A DNA stretch of 64,000 nt, from NCBI RefSeq assembly GCF_030253575.1, contig NC_080562.1:25137352-25201351 (forward strand), written 5' to 3'. This document shows, piece after piece, positions 11,774 through 24,490 of the stretch; within the stretch, counting starts at the first letter, position 1; each line of letters starts with the position of its first letter. The notes beneath the pieces were generated by a model. The model made no database searches and was not told the origin of the DNA. It was given only the letters and a program-made list of their open reading frames with translations. The position numbers and the translations under genes were made by a program. The DNA is from Rhododendron vialii. Lineage: Eukaryota; Streptophyta; Magnoliopsida; Ericales; Ericaceae.

Positions 11774-13610
11774 ATGAGAATAGTTGAAACCGGAAATGCG
11801 AAATTCTTAGAGAATGGCGAAAATAGTGGGAGTGAGAAATCAAGAAAGGTTAATTTCAATGAAGAAAGAGTTGATATCCCAACAATTCTTCCTCATCGAG
11901 AAGTTGTTATTCCTCAACCAGTTGAGGAGAATGAACATGTAGGTAATGATTCTCTACTTCATGAGGATACCGCCATTAAAAATTTTGTAGAACCATCACA
12001 ACCGGCAGTTCTGAGAAGATTTCAGAGGGAAAGAAAGTCTGCCATTTCAGATGATTATGTGGTGTATCTACAAGAATCGGATTTCGACATTGGGATTAAG
12101 AAAGACCCGATTTCATTTTCACAAGCCATGAATAGTGATGATTCTAATAAATAGTTTGACGCTATAAATGATGAGTTGAAATCAATGGACCAGAATAAAG
12201 TTTGGGATTTTGTTGAATTGCCTACTAATTGTAAGAAAGTCGGCTGTAAGTGGGTCTTTAAGACTAAGTACGATGCAAAAGGAAATATCGAACTATTTAA
12301 GGCTAGACTTGTGGCCAAGGGTTTCATTCAGAAAGAAGGCGTTGACTATAAGGAGACCTTCTCTCCTGTGTCAAAGAAGGACTCACTTAGAATCATCTTG
12401 GCCTTTGTAGCTCATTATGACTTAGAGCTGCATCAGATAGATGTGAAAACCATTTTTCTGAATGGTAGTTTGGATGAGGATATTTACATGGAGCAACCTG
12501 AAGGATTCGCAATAAAAGGGAAAGAGCATTTGGCATGCAAATTAAAGAGATCCATATATGGTCTTAAACAAGTTTCCAGGCAATGGAACTTAAGGTTTAA
12601 TGATACCATTACCTTCTTCAGATTCAAAGAAAATGCTGTTGATCAGTGCATATATCTGAAAGTCAGGGGGAGTAAGTTTATCATTTTGGTGCTATATGTG
12701 GATGATATTTTGTTAGCCAGTAATAACATTGGTTTAGTACATGAAACCAAGGAATATCTCTCGAAGAACTTTAAAATGGTTGATATAGGTGAGGCAACTT
12801 ATGTTATTGGTATAGAGATCTTTAGAGATCGATCTCGAGGATTGCTAGGACTGTCTCAGAAGGGGTATATTAACCGAGTTCGAGAGAGATTCAATATATA
12901 GCTTTGCTCAGTAAATGATGCTCCTATTGTCAAGGGTGACAAATTTAATGAAAATCAATGCCCAAAGAATGACTTGGAAAGAAAGCAAATGGATGAAATT
13001 CCATATGCATCAGCATTAGGGAGTTTGATGTATGTCTAGACGTGCACTAGACTGGATATTAGTTTTGCAGTAGAGATGCTGGGCAAATATCAAAGTAATC
13101 TAGGAATGGAATATTGGAAAGCAGTGAATAAGGTTATAAGGAACCAATGACTATATGCTTACTTATAGAAAATTGAATCATTTGACATGATTGGATACTC
13201 AGATTTAGATTTTGTTGGTTGTCTCGATAGCAAAAAGTAAATATTATCATTTATTTTTCTTTCTGTTAGATGCTGGAGTAATCTCATGAAATGTGTGAAG
13301 CATTCTATAGCTTATTGCTTCATACATAATGGAAATCGAGTTTGTGACGTGCTTTGAGACCACATATCATGTTTATAGTTGCGGAACTTCATCTTTGGTC
13401 ATGGTGTTGTCGACTCAATTGCTAGACCGAATGAAGATTTATTGTGATAATTCCGTTGTATTTTATTATCTAAGAATGTTAAGTATTTAAGTGATTCCAA
13501 GCACATGGAAGTAAAGTACTTGGTTGTTAGAAAACGAGTCCAGAAACGATAAGTGTCAATTGAAAATTATTGAGTACTACCACTCTTATGATTGTTGATC
13601 TGTTAACAAA
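11774..13610 (+). pseudogene. Copia reverse transcriptase with decayed RNase H
   Basis: The best-preserved part is 12176-12901. Motifs include GCKWVFKTKYDAKGNIE, KARLVAKGF, LHQIDVKTIFLNG and the catalytic LYVDDILLAS, ending near KGYINRVRERFNI at a stop. Upstream, 11774-12154 is the variable linker between integrase and RT (VLRRFQRERKSA). Downstream of 12901 only scattered RNase H motifs remain (ALGSLMYV, IGYSDLDFVGCLDSKK, KHMEVKYLVVR) among many stops. Reverse transcription from this copy is impossible. Confidence 0.85.
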
Positions 13611-14114
13611 GGATTGTCACTAAAGACTTATAACATGTTACTAGGATGAGTTTTTTAACAGCATTTGATTGAGTGGTTATTGTGCATGACACTGTTTAGT
13701 GCAAATAAAAGTTTGTTTCTAATTTTTTTCTGTTTCCAATTATGCGTGCACATATTATTTTGGATTATGTTCAATAAGAAATGTCTTGACAAGATAAATT
13801 ACAGGGGCTTTAGGCATTACAGCCTAAATAATGATAATTTTTCCTATTATGGACTTGGTCAGTGAAGGTTATCAATGATGTGGTGCATAAAAGGGAATAT
13901 GGCATGGTGCTATACAACCGCTATGACTCACATGGTGGTCTGAATTAATCACAGTATTAAAGTTTCTAATTGGTTTGAATCTATTGGCTGTTTTAAATCC
14001 GTGAACACGTGTTAAAGTTTTAGTGTGGAGCCCACTCGAGTCGTTTTAAACAAAATGCATATTTTTTGAAGAAATACACTTTGCATCACAATTGGCTTGA
14101 CCCAAGTGGGAGAA

Positions 14115-14543
14115 TGTTAGTTTTTTCCTATTAGTGTGGCCCACTAGCCTTCACGTTTTGTGCATGTGGGACTCCACTATCAGATAAGCCAATGAAGTGA
14201 TATGGTTCATTATGATAACTAGTTAGAATTATAGATGAAGGAAAACTCTTGATAATAAAAGAGATCTTGATGGATTAGGTATCTTTTAATAATTATCTCT
14301 AAGACCTTCTTCTCTCCTCTATAAAAGGTAGAATACTCTCCCCTTATTCCTACGATTTTTCTATTAATTAAAGTACTGAGGTATTCTAGAAAAGTAGAGA
14401 CAGAGAGAAGAAGGTGAGCCAAGAATTAAGGTGTTTCTAATTAAGGGGTTTGTTCTTTCTAATCTCGATGGCCGACAAAGGTACGTCATTTATTGTTCTT
14501 GAGATGTGTTGAATTCAAGATCCTGTTATATCTGTTTTTCGCA
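14115..14543 (+). repeat. Putative 3' LTR of the first Copia element
   Basis: It starts TGTTAG right after the purine tract AAGTGGGAGAA, has a TATA box (CTATAAAAGG, about 14319-14328), and appears to end near TCTGTTTTTCGCA. The right border is a guess because no 5' partner or TSD can be checked. Confidence 0.6.
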
Positions 14544-14593
14544 TAATAAATTAAATACAGATTTATAGATTTACATATACCCAATACCAAAGG

Positions 14594-15030
14594 TTGTTTA
14601 TCCAAGTCATCAGGCCTGTCAACATCTTCTCCATTTTTGGTTTACGTGGACTTAAGGTGATTATTGTAAGCAGAACCAACTTAATTTGCCCAAACATTTC
14701 CTTGATTTCTTTCAATTCTCATTGGAAGGGGCGCCGTTGCACTCTTCTTCGAAACCTTCACTTGATGACACCCCTTACTATAATGCTTATCCATTCATCT
14801 ATTCTTTTCTTTTCTTTTTTCACAATCCGTATAGCTATCACCATTCTGCCAACATCTAGGCTAGGGATAATGAAAGCAGTGTTCTTCGTTAAGAGCAATG
14901 GAACCACCAGAAGATTCCTCAATCCTTTTGAAAGTAGATTGACACTACACCTTAAGAGATGCACGCCCCTGCATTTTAGCCAGACCAATTTTGAAGTGAT
15001 AGCTGCTTCGCTATTCCAATGCTGAAGTGA
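14594..15030 (-). pseudogene. LINE ORF1 / DUF4283-type remnant
   Basis: Minus-strand frames read VWLKCRGVHLLRCS..., then a downstream frame with SLDVGRMVIAIRIVK and a matrix resembling INEWISISVRG. This spacing (aromatic-rich 'vW.k..GvPl..W', then 'LD.arv.I') is the pattern of DUF4283 proteins encoded by plant LINE-type retrotransposons. Several frameshifts are needed to follow it. The plus-strand 143-codon frame over the same bases is a shadow. Confidence 0.45.
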
Positions 15031-16174
<1,144 letters not shown>

Positions 16175-16539
16175 ATTTACAACCATTCTTTTTTGCATTA
16201 ATCTGAACAAGAACTTTGACTTATAGAGTTTGATCCAGAAAATTTCCCGTGTGGAACAACTATCAACCAAACATGCACTAGAACACAAAAATGAACTTTT
16301 TTTTTTGCAAAATCATTTAGGAATTGATTTCTACACTCTTTTTTTTTGGATTTTAGTGTTGAAAATGTATTTATTTATTTGCTAAAAGACAAAAAAGGAA
16401 GTGGGGATCTCAAAAAGGAAGTGTAGAAATTAATTCCCAATCGTTTTACATGAAATGAATTTTATGATGGAAAATATTTTATTTTTGAAACAAACGGAGC
16501 CTAAGTGAATTCCGAAAGAATATTAGACTTCAAATTGGT

Positions 16540-17461
16540 GGGGTAGGATCCCATCCAGTCTCTCTAGGTCCAATTTCATCCATTTTGTGGTCAAGATTTA
16601 CTCTACAAAATCATATTGATCTGAATGGCTAGTATTTTGCCACGTAATGGGAGATCAGCTAGCTGTCCCAACGGGACGGAAGTGGCTCCCAACAAAAGGG
16701 AGTCTCACCTTTTATTTCTTAATCCTCGTTTGCCATAGCAAAAATACACAATTCCAGATAATTTATTTTTTTGGGCTATTTTTGTGTCTCACAAAGATGA
16801 TTCAAATCACCCATCATTCTTAAAATGTTTTTCATGGGTTCATGAAAAAAAAGCGTAATATGATATCTGATATTGATAGGTGCTTTTCATAATTCGTAGG
16901 GCGAAACACTAAATTTCATATTAGTATTTTTTATTTTTTGTAGAGCCCATTTCGGGTTCCACAAATATAATTCAAACCTCTCATTATTCTCAAAAATATT
17001 TTTCATGGGTTCTTGCAAAAAATTATCTTAATTTGATATCGATAGGGGCCTTTACAAAAGTTCTTGGGGTGTACGAATTCTGAAAAAACTCCTACCGATT
17101 TCAAATTCGGCTAATTTTTTTGCAGAAACCATAAACATTTTTTACGAATAATGAGTGATTTGAATCATTTTTTACTGATGTCTTCCAACATTGCCGACCT
17201 TTAAATAAAATATCGGTCCTTAGAATAGGAGCCCCAAAAGTCAATATGGAATTTTATTTTTGCTATGTCAAACGGTGATTGAGCAAATAAAAGGAGCGAG
17301 GCACCGTTTCTCTTGTTGGCAGCATCAGTTTCCTTTGGACAGCAGACTCCCCATTACGTGGCAAAATGCTAGGCATTGATATTAATGTTATTGTGTAGGG
17401 TAGATCTTGGCCACAAAATGGATGAAACTGGACCTAAAGAGACTGGATGGGATCCTACCCC
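16540..17461. mobile_element. Mutator-type MITE (long TIRs, 9-bp TSD)
   Basis: Inverted ends start GGGGTAGGATCCCATCCAGT on both sides and remain alignable for about 120 bp (through CCATTTTGTGG and ATTTTGCCACGTAATGGG), with weaker pairing to about 240 bp (GCCATAGCAAAAATA / TATTTTTGCTATGTC). The flanks carry a perfect 9-bp duplication CAAATTGGT at 16531-16539 and 17462-17470. Long TIRs plus a 9-bp TSD point to the Mutator superfamily. There is no transposase, so it is non-autonomous (922 bp). Confidence 0.85.
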
Positions 17462-17470
17462 CAAATTGGT

Positions 17471-18580
17471 ACGGTGAAGTGCGTGGTGATCATATATATA
17501 TATTAGCTTGAATATATCGTTGGAAATCATGAGGGAAAATGTGAAAACTGCATAAAAAATCATGTCAGATCTACATATTTGTTTATCGGATCGAATTCTT
17601 CAAGTTTCTTCATTCGATGCCCACTTAATTTAATTCGAATGTGGAAAATGGAGCACCAAAGGAAAAGTCAACTGTTTCGAAGTGTACAACTCGAATTTTC
17701 CTCTTTCTAATTAATTAAAAGTCCAAATAGGGTAACATGTATATGTGCAAATCACCAAATTCAATACGAATTTTTTGGCATGTGATTCAAAGATATTAAT
17801 GGGGTTGGTTTGGTTCAGGCTAACGAACTTTTCTGGTACAATATTTTTCCATGGAAAAAAGTTAAAGTACCATATAAAAACGGCTAATTAAATGCCATAC
17901 ATGTTCTAAATGGTCAAAATACCATTTCAAAAGACAAGAATGCACCTGCAGGTCGAATGGCCTCGATATACTTCCACATTTTGAAATTACCAAACACGAC
18001 TTCATATACAAAATTAATGAACAAAATTCCCGCATTTATTAAATGGTTAGCAAAACCCTGCAATAATTTTGCAGAAATTCCAACAAAATAGTGAAAGCAA
18101 TTAGGTGGGCATGCAATTGGTACAGTGCCGATTCGTATTTGTGTCCTCTAACTACATAACTTTGTTGGGTGGCAGTTCCGGGGGGTTTTCCACTGGCGTT
18201 GTTGGGTAGCAACTCCGGTTGCTTATCTGTTGGTGTGTCGATCGAAGTTGTTTGATATGGGGTCTAGTCTTTGGACTGTTTTCCTGCCGTCATGGTTTCT
18301 TGTTCCATTATTTTTCGACGAGTCCTATCCTTGATGTAATGATTTTTAGGTGATTTACAATATCAACTGTCATCGTTGTGGAAAAAAAAAAAAAACTATT
18401 GTGTTTACGGAGACATAAATCATTTTTCTTTGTCAATTTAAAATTTATCCAACTAATTTCAACCAGATTTAAGCATAATAGGGAAATATATTTAAACACG
18501 AATCCATTTTATTAAATAAGTAAAATATCCTGAATCTTATTTTGGTGGTACTCAAAATTAGTGAACAAAAAGATCATAAT
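17471..18580. other. Intergenic, nothing recognised
   Basis: No gene or repeat boundary could be supported. Confidence 0.5.
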
Positions 18581-18970
18581 TGTAGAAACTTTGTATTCAT
18601 CTCAAAATCAATTGGCAATGAGTGAAGAGGTCCCAAATGTTATTAAGTGATCACCCATTCCACTTCTAAACAATGTGGGACTTTATATCTTAACATTCCC
18701 CCTCACATGTAGCCGCTTTTGAAGTCTGTCACGTGTAGTCACTTTTGGGTGTCCTATCATCGCGCAAACATTTTGTTGGTCTGTCATCACGGGGGTGTGG
18801 ATTGTAATTTTTTTTTATTAAAATGTGAGGTGGATTGGATCCCGCTTTGATACCATGTGAAAACTTTATATCTATCTCAAAATTAATTGGCAATGAGAGG
18901 AGATGTCTCAAATGTTATTAAATGATCACCCATTCCAATTCCAAGCAATGTGGGACTTTATATCTTAGCA
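18581..18970 (-). mobile_element. Complete TRIM retrotransposon
   Basis: Two 115-bp LTRs (18581-18695 and 18856-18970) flank 160 bp. On the minus strand the element reads LTR, then TGGTATCAAAGC (primer-binding site, initiator tRNA-Met type), a short non-coding centre, the purine tract GTGAGGGGGAA, and a second LTR beginning TGTTAAGATATAAAGTCCCA. The 5-bp TSD is ATAAT (18576-18580 and 18971-18975). Copies of this family recur near 30677 and 59700. Confidence 0.9.
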
Positions 18971-18975
18971 ATAAT

Positions 18976-19652
18976 AACCACAAAAACAAAACAATAGTCT
19001 ATGCTGTTCAAGATGTGATTTATAATTTGTACAATAACTCAATTCTTCGAAAAGTTCTCATACCGCACTTTAATTAAACTTTTCATCGTGACAACCCATT
19101 CATAATATGGTTCGACGCATCCATTTTGAACTATGCTAGACTTTTTGCATATGATTACCTTTTGATGCTCGCCCTCTCTTTCTTGATATATCCTTATCAA
19201 GTTTCTAATAAAATTCTTTTCTAATAAAATTCTTTTGCCGATTAAAAAAGAAAAACTATGCGACTTTAAAAATTTTCATTTAACTCCCATATTTCCGTTA
19301 TGTTATAAATTTCCGATTTACCAAAAAAAAAAAAAAAAACTCCCATATTTCCGGATTGTGTCATTTTGTTTTTCTTATTGGTGCAAGAAAAAACTGCGCC
19401 GAACCGTCTAACTTGGCAGGGTGAAGATGTTGAAGCTGCTACTCCAACAAGGAAGAAAAAACTAACTATTGAAACAATTGTTTCAAAATCTTGCATTTGG
19501 GATTACTACAATACTATCACTTTAATTGAAAAGAATGAAGAATAACCATGAGCTTATAATTTACAAAATTACGACGCAAGAAAAGAAAAAGCTTAAGAAC
19601 GCATTCTCATGAGTTTGATTGAAGTCAAGGAAGGTCGTCGACACAATCAAGC
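18976..19652. other. 3' flank of the first XTH gene
   Basis: No gene. About 19261-19530 is similar to 25925-26120 downstream of the second XTH gene (both contain CATATTTCCGGATTGT and GGTGAAGATG, then a TCTTGCATTTG block), so the tandem duplication extended past the stop codons. Confidence 0.7.
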
Positions 19653-20829
19653 TCATTGCATAAACCTGGGCTGATAGCATTCTGGGGGAAATCCTTGAGG
19701 AAACCGTTCGTAGTCGGTGCAGTAATCGTAGATCATATAGTTATCCTCCACCCAAGCGAGTTCCTGCAGGATTTCGGTGTCCAACTCTTCGGCTCCCAAT
19801 GCCTCAATGTTGGTTATTGAACTGTTAGAACTGGAGGAACCACATGAAGTTAATCCGGACGAGTCTTCACATGAATTTACGATAAAATTCTTAAAGGAAG
19901 TGACGAAAGGAGCATCTGCCCAATCGATCTTAACTCTCCCACCTTCCGTTGCCCAACTATCCCCGTCCCAGATGCTCGAGTAGATATTCATCGGCTGGCT
20001 ATTCGGGAATGGAACACCGATGGCTTCGTTATTGTTGAATACCCTTATTGGGATTTCATTAACCATCAAACTGGACATGGAAAGCATCGTAACATTATTA
20101 GAAAAAGTGGCTAAGAAGCTAAGACCAGTGAAAAGTTGAAAACATCAAATCAATGCAAAATGATGTGGAGCATATTATCTCGAAGGTCAAAGATGTAATG
20201 TTTAAACATATGAGAGGTGAGAATAGGCTGCATTACACGATGCGCAAGGAATTCCAAACGACTGAGAACTTGTGGTAATCTGTTGTGGGATCGAACCAGA
20301 GATAAAACTGTTGTTCCCGGCCGCCTGTGCCGTTGGCGAAAATATTGGTATGACATATGTATGGTTGTCCAGTCACATTGCCTAAAAATTCAAAATCGAT
20401 CTCATCATGATATGGTCCTTGAGAGGATAACTGCATAGAAAGAAGAAAGTCACAATAGGTACATTACATTGGTCAAGCTTGTGGGAAAGATAGGTTTGCA
20501 ATTTAGGCTTAGATCTAATATGCAAAGCTACACTTGGTTGAAGATTTGGAGCTTACATAGGATGTGGTGACAGTGCCGGCGGAGTTGTTAGGAACAAGCA
20601 TGATATGCATGTCGAACCTTCCGAATAAATATGTGTTGTAGGATTGGAAACCACAGCCAGAGGAGTTGTATAAAGACATTGTGAGAGATTTGCCGCCGTC
20701 GGATGCATTAGCGTTTTGATTGCCCCAATAGAACTCGACATCTTGGTAGAAGTTCACAGTTGAGTCAGCCATTACACTTGCCGTGAACATTAGAACAAGT
20801 AGCAATACAGAAGAGCAAAGGGAGGACAT
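19653..20829 (-). CDS. XTH: Xyloglucan endotransglucosylase/hydrolase, copy 1 (three exons)
   Basis: Predicted CDS (minus): exon 1 20829-20557, exon 2 20430-20237, exon 3 20070-19653, with GT/AG introns in phase 0 and phase 2; 294 residues, normal for the family. XTHs cut and religate xyloglucan in the cell wall. Residues 1-21 form a signal peptide ([21 protein letters not shown]). The GH16 active site [11 protein letters not shown] opens exon 2, with the nucleophile and acid/base Glu both present, followed by the N-glycosylation site NVTG. Exon 3 holds [20 protein letters not shown] and the XTH C-terminal pattern [16 protein letters not shown]. Unusual residues: SGCGFQS where XTHs normally have SGSGF, and [11 protein letters not shown] for WNADDWATEGG. 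It is the first of three copies on this strand. The start ATG follows a CT-rich leader. Confidence 0.9.
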
Positions 20830-20867
<38 letters not shown>

Positions 20868-20990
20868 AGTGGAGTGTATGTGTGTTTGATGGTTTGAGTC
20901 GGTGACTATGCTAATTAAGGAGGAAGCATCCTGAAGACGTTGACGTACAGTTATAAAGACCAGACTATGGTCGAGCACTCCTTCGCACGT
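20830..20990 (-). promoter_or_regulatory. Putative promoter and leader of XTH copy 1
   Basis: Read on the minus strand: a TATA-like TTTATAAC (20950-20957), then a TACGTCAACGTC block (ACGT core; TTGAC on the other strand), then a CT microsatellite leader (20832-20866) up to the ATG. The GACGTTGACGTAC block recurs beside the broken XTH exon at 22.9 kb, and a weaker form lies at 27.5 kb. Confidence 0.5.
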
Positions 20991-21107
20991 TTGCTTTAAC
21001 CTGCCTTCCTTGCTCTAGTTGCCTTAAGGCTTGTCTTTCTTTCAAAACCTTGTTACTTTTTCCCTCATACCAAAGCTCCTCTACAAGGGGAAGGTGTATT
21101 CTTGACA

Positions 21108-21455
21108 TATAGTTTAAAAACCCAGGGTGTGTGCGGTACACTTGTGCACAACATGCGTGTTTTAAATAGTAGACTGCGTAGCAGTATTAGTGTGGCGGTA
21201 GCTGGAATATTAGCGAATTGATGCTTAGTGGGAATCAGGTGTAGTGGTTGTGAATTTTTTAAAATCATTTTTGGCTCCAAAGCATTTGTAGTGGCTGTAG
21301 TGGTCGTATAGCAGATAAAAAATCGGATACAAAGCGATACGTAGCAGGAACCGGTTGAAACGAGGTGAGAATTTTGGGTAGCACTACTATAGCGGTGTAT
21401 AGCGGTACTATCTGAAATATCGCTACGCAGCGGCCAGTTTTTAAAACTATAGTTC
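21108..21455. mobile_element. Possible short inverted-repeat element
   Basis: TATAGTTTAAAAACCC at the left and TTTTTAAAACTATAG at the right are near inverse, with GTAGCGGTA/CGCTACGCAG-type repeats inside. Looks like a decayed hAT-type MITE. No clear TSD. Confidence 0.35.
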
Positions 21456-22531
21456 GACATGTTTTAATTGTCAGGAGCAAATAGTTGGTGGTTTAGGGCT
21501 GCCGCCATTTGGTGAAGCAGTACTCCTTTCCACCACATATTTTTTTTTGTATTCAAGCACTTCATACAAGGACTACAGAAATGTGTGATGGAGAGTAGTG
21601 TGAACACACCACGTGACGGTGCCTAAGACCACTGAAAACGTTTTTATTTGTTTGAGAAAACTTTAGACAAAACAAGTTTACGCATTTCATGCGGCGCATA
21701 GCATTCCCTGGTGTAAGTTTATTCTATTATATTTTATGTAACATTTAAGAGAATCTCCATTGGTTTTCCGAATTTACGTACAAATAGTGTTAATAAAACT
21801 ATGCATTAAAATAAAAAAAGGGTCTCAGTGGTTTCCGTAAATTTACGAGCTAAAGATAATTGTTCGTTAAATTGTGAATTTAAAAAAAGGATTTTGATTT
21901 TTGCGTTTCATTTTTTACTGATGGCACTTTACTTTGTTCATGAAGTTATTAGTAACTTCATGTTAAAAGTGGAGCGTCATCAATAAAAATTGGAGAGCAA
22001 AAATCAGTTTCTTTAAAAAAGAAGAAGGGTATTATATTTATTTTGTTAAGGTATCGCTAACTAGTTTTTTTCTTTTTCTGTTTTTGATAGCCAGGTATTT
22101 GAATGGTGTGCTATTTTTCTCTTCAATTTCAAAAAAACCTTTCTGAAATTAATGTCAAAATTGAAAAGAGGGACATTTACATTTTCTTAAGAGTTGAAAT
22201 TGAGTTAAAATAGATGGTATCCACTTATTAGTTATTATCTATATGGCCAAAGTTACCAGAAAATATAATAAAAAGTAAAATAGCATATTAGATGACTAGT
22301 TAAGAAAATATTAGAGAGCAACTAGCTATGAAATTTGGTGAATTTTTCGTCGGGTGCATGAAGAACTAATGAGATTTTTTACTGTATAGGATTGATTAAT
22401 TACAGTACTAGTATGAATTCATTGTTCAGACTATTCAATTTGGGTTTTAAGGAAGGTTTTTTAGAGTAATGAGTGAAGAAAGATAGATAAAAAAAATTTA
22501 TTGGAGACTGTGCCTAAGGTTTTGAGACTTT
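21456..22531. other. Duplicated XTH upstream flank
   Basis: No gene. About 21670-21860 matches 27820-28040 upstream of XTH copy 2 (AACAAGTTTACGC, GAGAATCTCCA.TGGTTTTCC, TGCATTAA.ATAAAAAA.GGGTCTCA). About 22205-22440 matches 23230-23310 plus 24640-24830, the same sequence without the LINE insertion. Confidence 0.65.
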
Positions 22532-22758
22532 GGCCTCGTTCCACTAACACTTTTTTTAAATTTTAGAAAAATCCACGTTTTTTTACTCTCTTTTTTGTGT
22601 GCTTAAAAGTGTTTTTTCCAAAATATTTGGGTAAAAATAAAAAAAATTACTTTTTTATCAATAATTTATAAAAATTTAATGCAAATGCGAATTTTTTTAA
22701 ATAAGTACGAAACGTGTATTTCTTGTAAAAATTTACAAAGCGTTCGCGGAACGAGACC
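22532..22758. mobile_element. Short MITE with GG[C/T]CTCGTTCC ends
   Basis: The left end GGCCTCGTTCCACTAACAC pairs with the right end (inverse GGTCTCGTTCCGCGAACGC). Flanking 3-bp TTT at 22529-22531 and 22759-22761. The 3-bp TSD and GG-initial TIR suggest a PIF/Harbinger (Tourist-like) origin, 227 bp. Confidence 0.65.
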
Positions 22759-22795
22759 TTTAAAACGAACAAGGCCAATTAAGTACAAAAGTGAG

Positions 22796-22960
22796 TTGAT
22801 TACCCCAATAGAATTCGACATCTTGGTAGAAGTTGGCAGCTGAGTCAGCCATTAGCCGGTGACTATAGCATTACAAGGAAGAAGCATCTTTTCCTAATTA
22901 AATGACGTTGACGTACAACTATATATGTAGACTAGACCGAGTTAGCGATTGCATGGGTTG
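22796..22960 (-). pseudogene. Truncated XTH exon 1 with promoter remnant
   Basis: On the minus strand 22856-22796 encodes [15 protein letters not shown], matching the mature N-terminus of XTH copy 1. The signal-peptide coding part is missing: promoter-like sequence (22860-22950, with TGACGTTGACGTAC and a TATATA stretch) joins it directly. The rest of the gene is absent. It marks a lost third tandem unit between copies 1 and 2. Confidence 0.75.
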
Positions 22961-23280
22961 GCGTGCGTTGGACATGTCTCGTTTCATTGGTTAGAAAATA
23001 ATTCGGGAAAATTTATTGTAAACTCTACAACTTTTAGCCGATTCGAAAAAAAATAACTAAATTTTTACCAAGGACAAAATGACAATTTGACTTACCATTC
23101 CATTAAGAATTTGGTCCCTGCCGTCTGATTCCGTCAATTTATAACGGATGGAGTTAACGAAAGGCGTTAACCTTTTCTTTTTTTTTTTCCTTTTTTACTT
23201 CCAAAAATTAGAGTTTAAATTAAATTTAAAAAGATGGTATCCACTTATTGCTTATTATCTATACAGCCAAACTTACCTGA

Positions 23281-23724
23281 AAACTTGATAAAAAGTAAAA
23301 CTAGCATATTAGATAACACACTCTTTGGCAAGTTTGGTATTTACTAACATTTTTTTTTTTCCAGCAAAAGTAACATTTTATTAAAAAAAAAGGGGACAAA
23401 ATAGCCCGTTGGGTCAAGCCCAAACACACTCTAAAGGGCCGAACCCCTGTACATCTGAGGGCCTAAAATGCCAAAATACAACACTAAAAGCTCTAGACAT
23501 CAAAACTTGATAAAAAGTAAAACTAGCATATTAGATAACACACTCTTTGGCAAGTTTGGTATTTACTAACATTTTTTTTTTCCAGCAAAAGTAACATTTT
23601 ATTAACAAAAAATTGGACAAAATAGACCGTTGGGTCAAGCCCAAACACACCTAAAGGGCCGAACCCCTGTACATCTGAGGGCCTAAAATGCCAAAATACA
23701 ACACTAAAAGCTCTAGACATCAAA
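23281..23724. repeat. 222-bp tandem duplication across a LINE/host junction
   Basis: 23281-23502 is repeated at 23503-23724. Each unit has about 70 bp of XTH-flank DNA followed by about 150 bp of the LINE 3' end (starting at the T-run). Because the unit spans the junction, the duplication came after the LINE insertion. Confidence 0.85.
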
Positions 23725-23771
23725 AGGCCAAAAATACCCAAATACAACAATGAAAGCTCAGCCTGAGAAAA

Positions 23772-23801
23772 TCCTAAACCTAAACCTAAACCTAAACCTA
23801 G
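23772..23801. repeat. (CCTAAA)n short array
   Basis: About five CCTAAA units, one C short of the plant telomere unit CCCTAAA. It lies within the LINE-like element, so it is not evidence of a telomere. Confidence 0.85.
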
Positions 23802-24458
23802 TTTTCCTGTGCAACTTCAACCCGCCACTGATCACTTGGTTAACAGCACCCAGCAGCAAACAACATCGGATCTCCTCCTCCAAGAGGCACCACAGCACCA
23901 CTGACAAACCGCTTGGAGAAGAAAGATGCGACAAATGGCCACCCACTACCACGGAAGCTCACCATTGCCATTAGGCAAGAACCGCAGATGCCCAACAGCA
24001 AACACGGCGTGCCATCCAGTCTTCCAGCGCCGCAAGACCAGCCGTTAGGCAGAAGCCTGGTAAACCCAATAGTAAACCGAAGAGGGGAACCAAACGGAGG
24101 GAGAAAATAGGAGAGAAAGCAGAGGCAAAATAGAAGAAGAGATCGAGACAGGGGAAGAAAGGAGCACAGGAAAACGAGGAAGGGGGTCAGCAAAAAGAGA
24201 AGAGAAAGAGAGAGACAAGAGGAACTGAATAATCATACTGTTGTCGCTCTCGTCGCCGTCCGGGACCCCTGAAAATGACCGCCAAGTAACCGCCATATCG
24301 GCACCCAAAAACGATTAGGAGAGAAAGCCGAATCTCGAGAATGCCATAACCCCAGTACCAACCACCAACAACGCCGCCTCCCACCGCCTCGATACAGTCG
24401 TTGATAAGATTTTATGAATAAAGAGAAAGAGAGAAGATCAGAAGCGAAGGGAGACAAT

Positions 24459-24489
<31 letters not shown>
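24459..24489. repeat. 31-base poly-G run
   Basis: An uninterrupted G run inside the LINE-like element, followed by further G-rich sequence to about 24540. Homopolymer length is uncertain in any assembly. Confidence 0.9.

Positions 24490-24490
<1 letters not shown>

Larger units (their letters stand above)
1..14543 (+). mobile_element. Degenerate Ty1/Copia retrotransposon split by nested insertions
   Basis: The internal domains run on the plus strand in Copia order: Gag (about 9942-10375), GAG-pre-integrase and integrase (10636-11598), reverse transcriptase (12176-12901), then a frame-broken RNase H (about 13000-13600). A purine tract AAGTGGGAGAA at 14104-14114 is followed by an LTR beginning TGTTAG. 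No matching 5' LTR is visible, so the left end probably lies before base 1, and treating 1-291 as part of this element is inference. The reading frame is interrupted many times, so it cannot be autonomous. A solo LTR sits between the leader-like repeats and Gag. Confidence 0.65.

Noticed and set aside
23772-23801. Interstitial telomere repeat
   Set aside because: The unit is CCTAAA, not CCCTAAA, only about five copies, and inside a LINE-like element.
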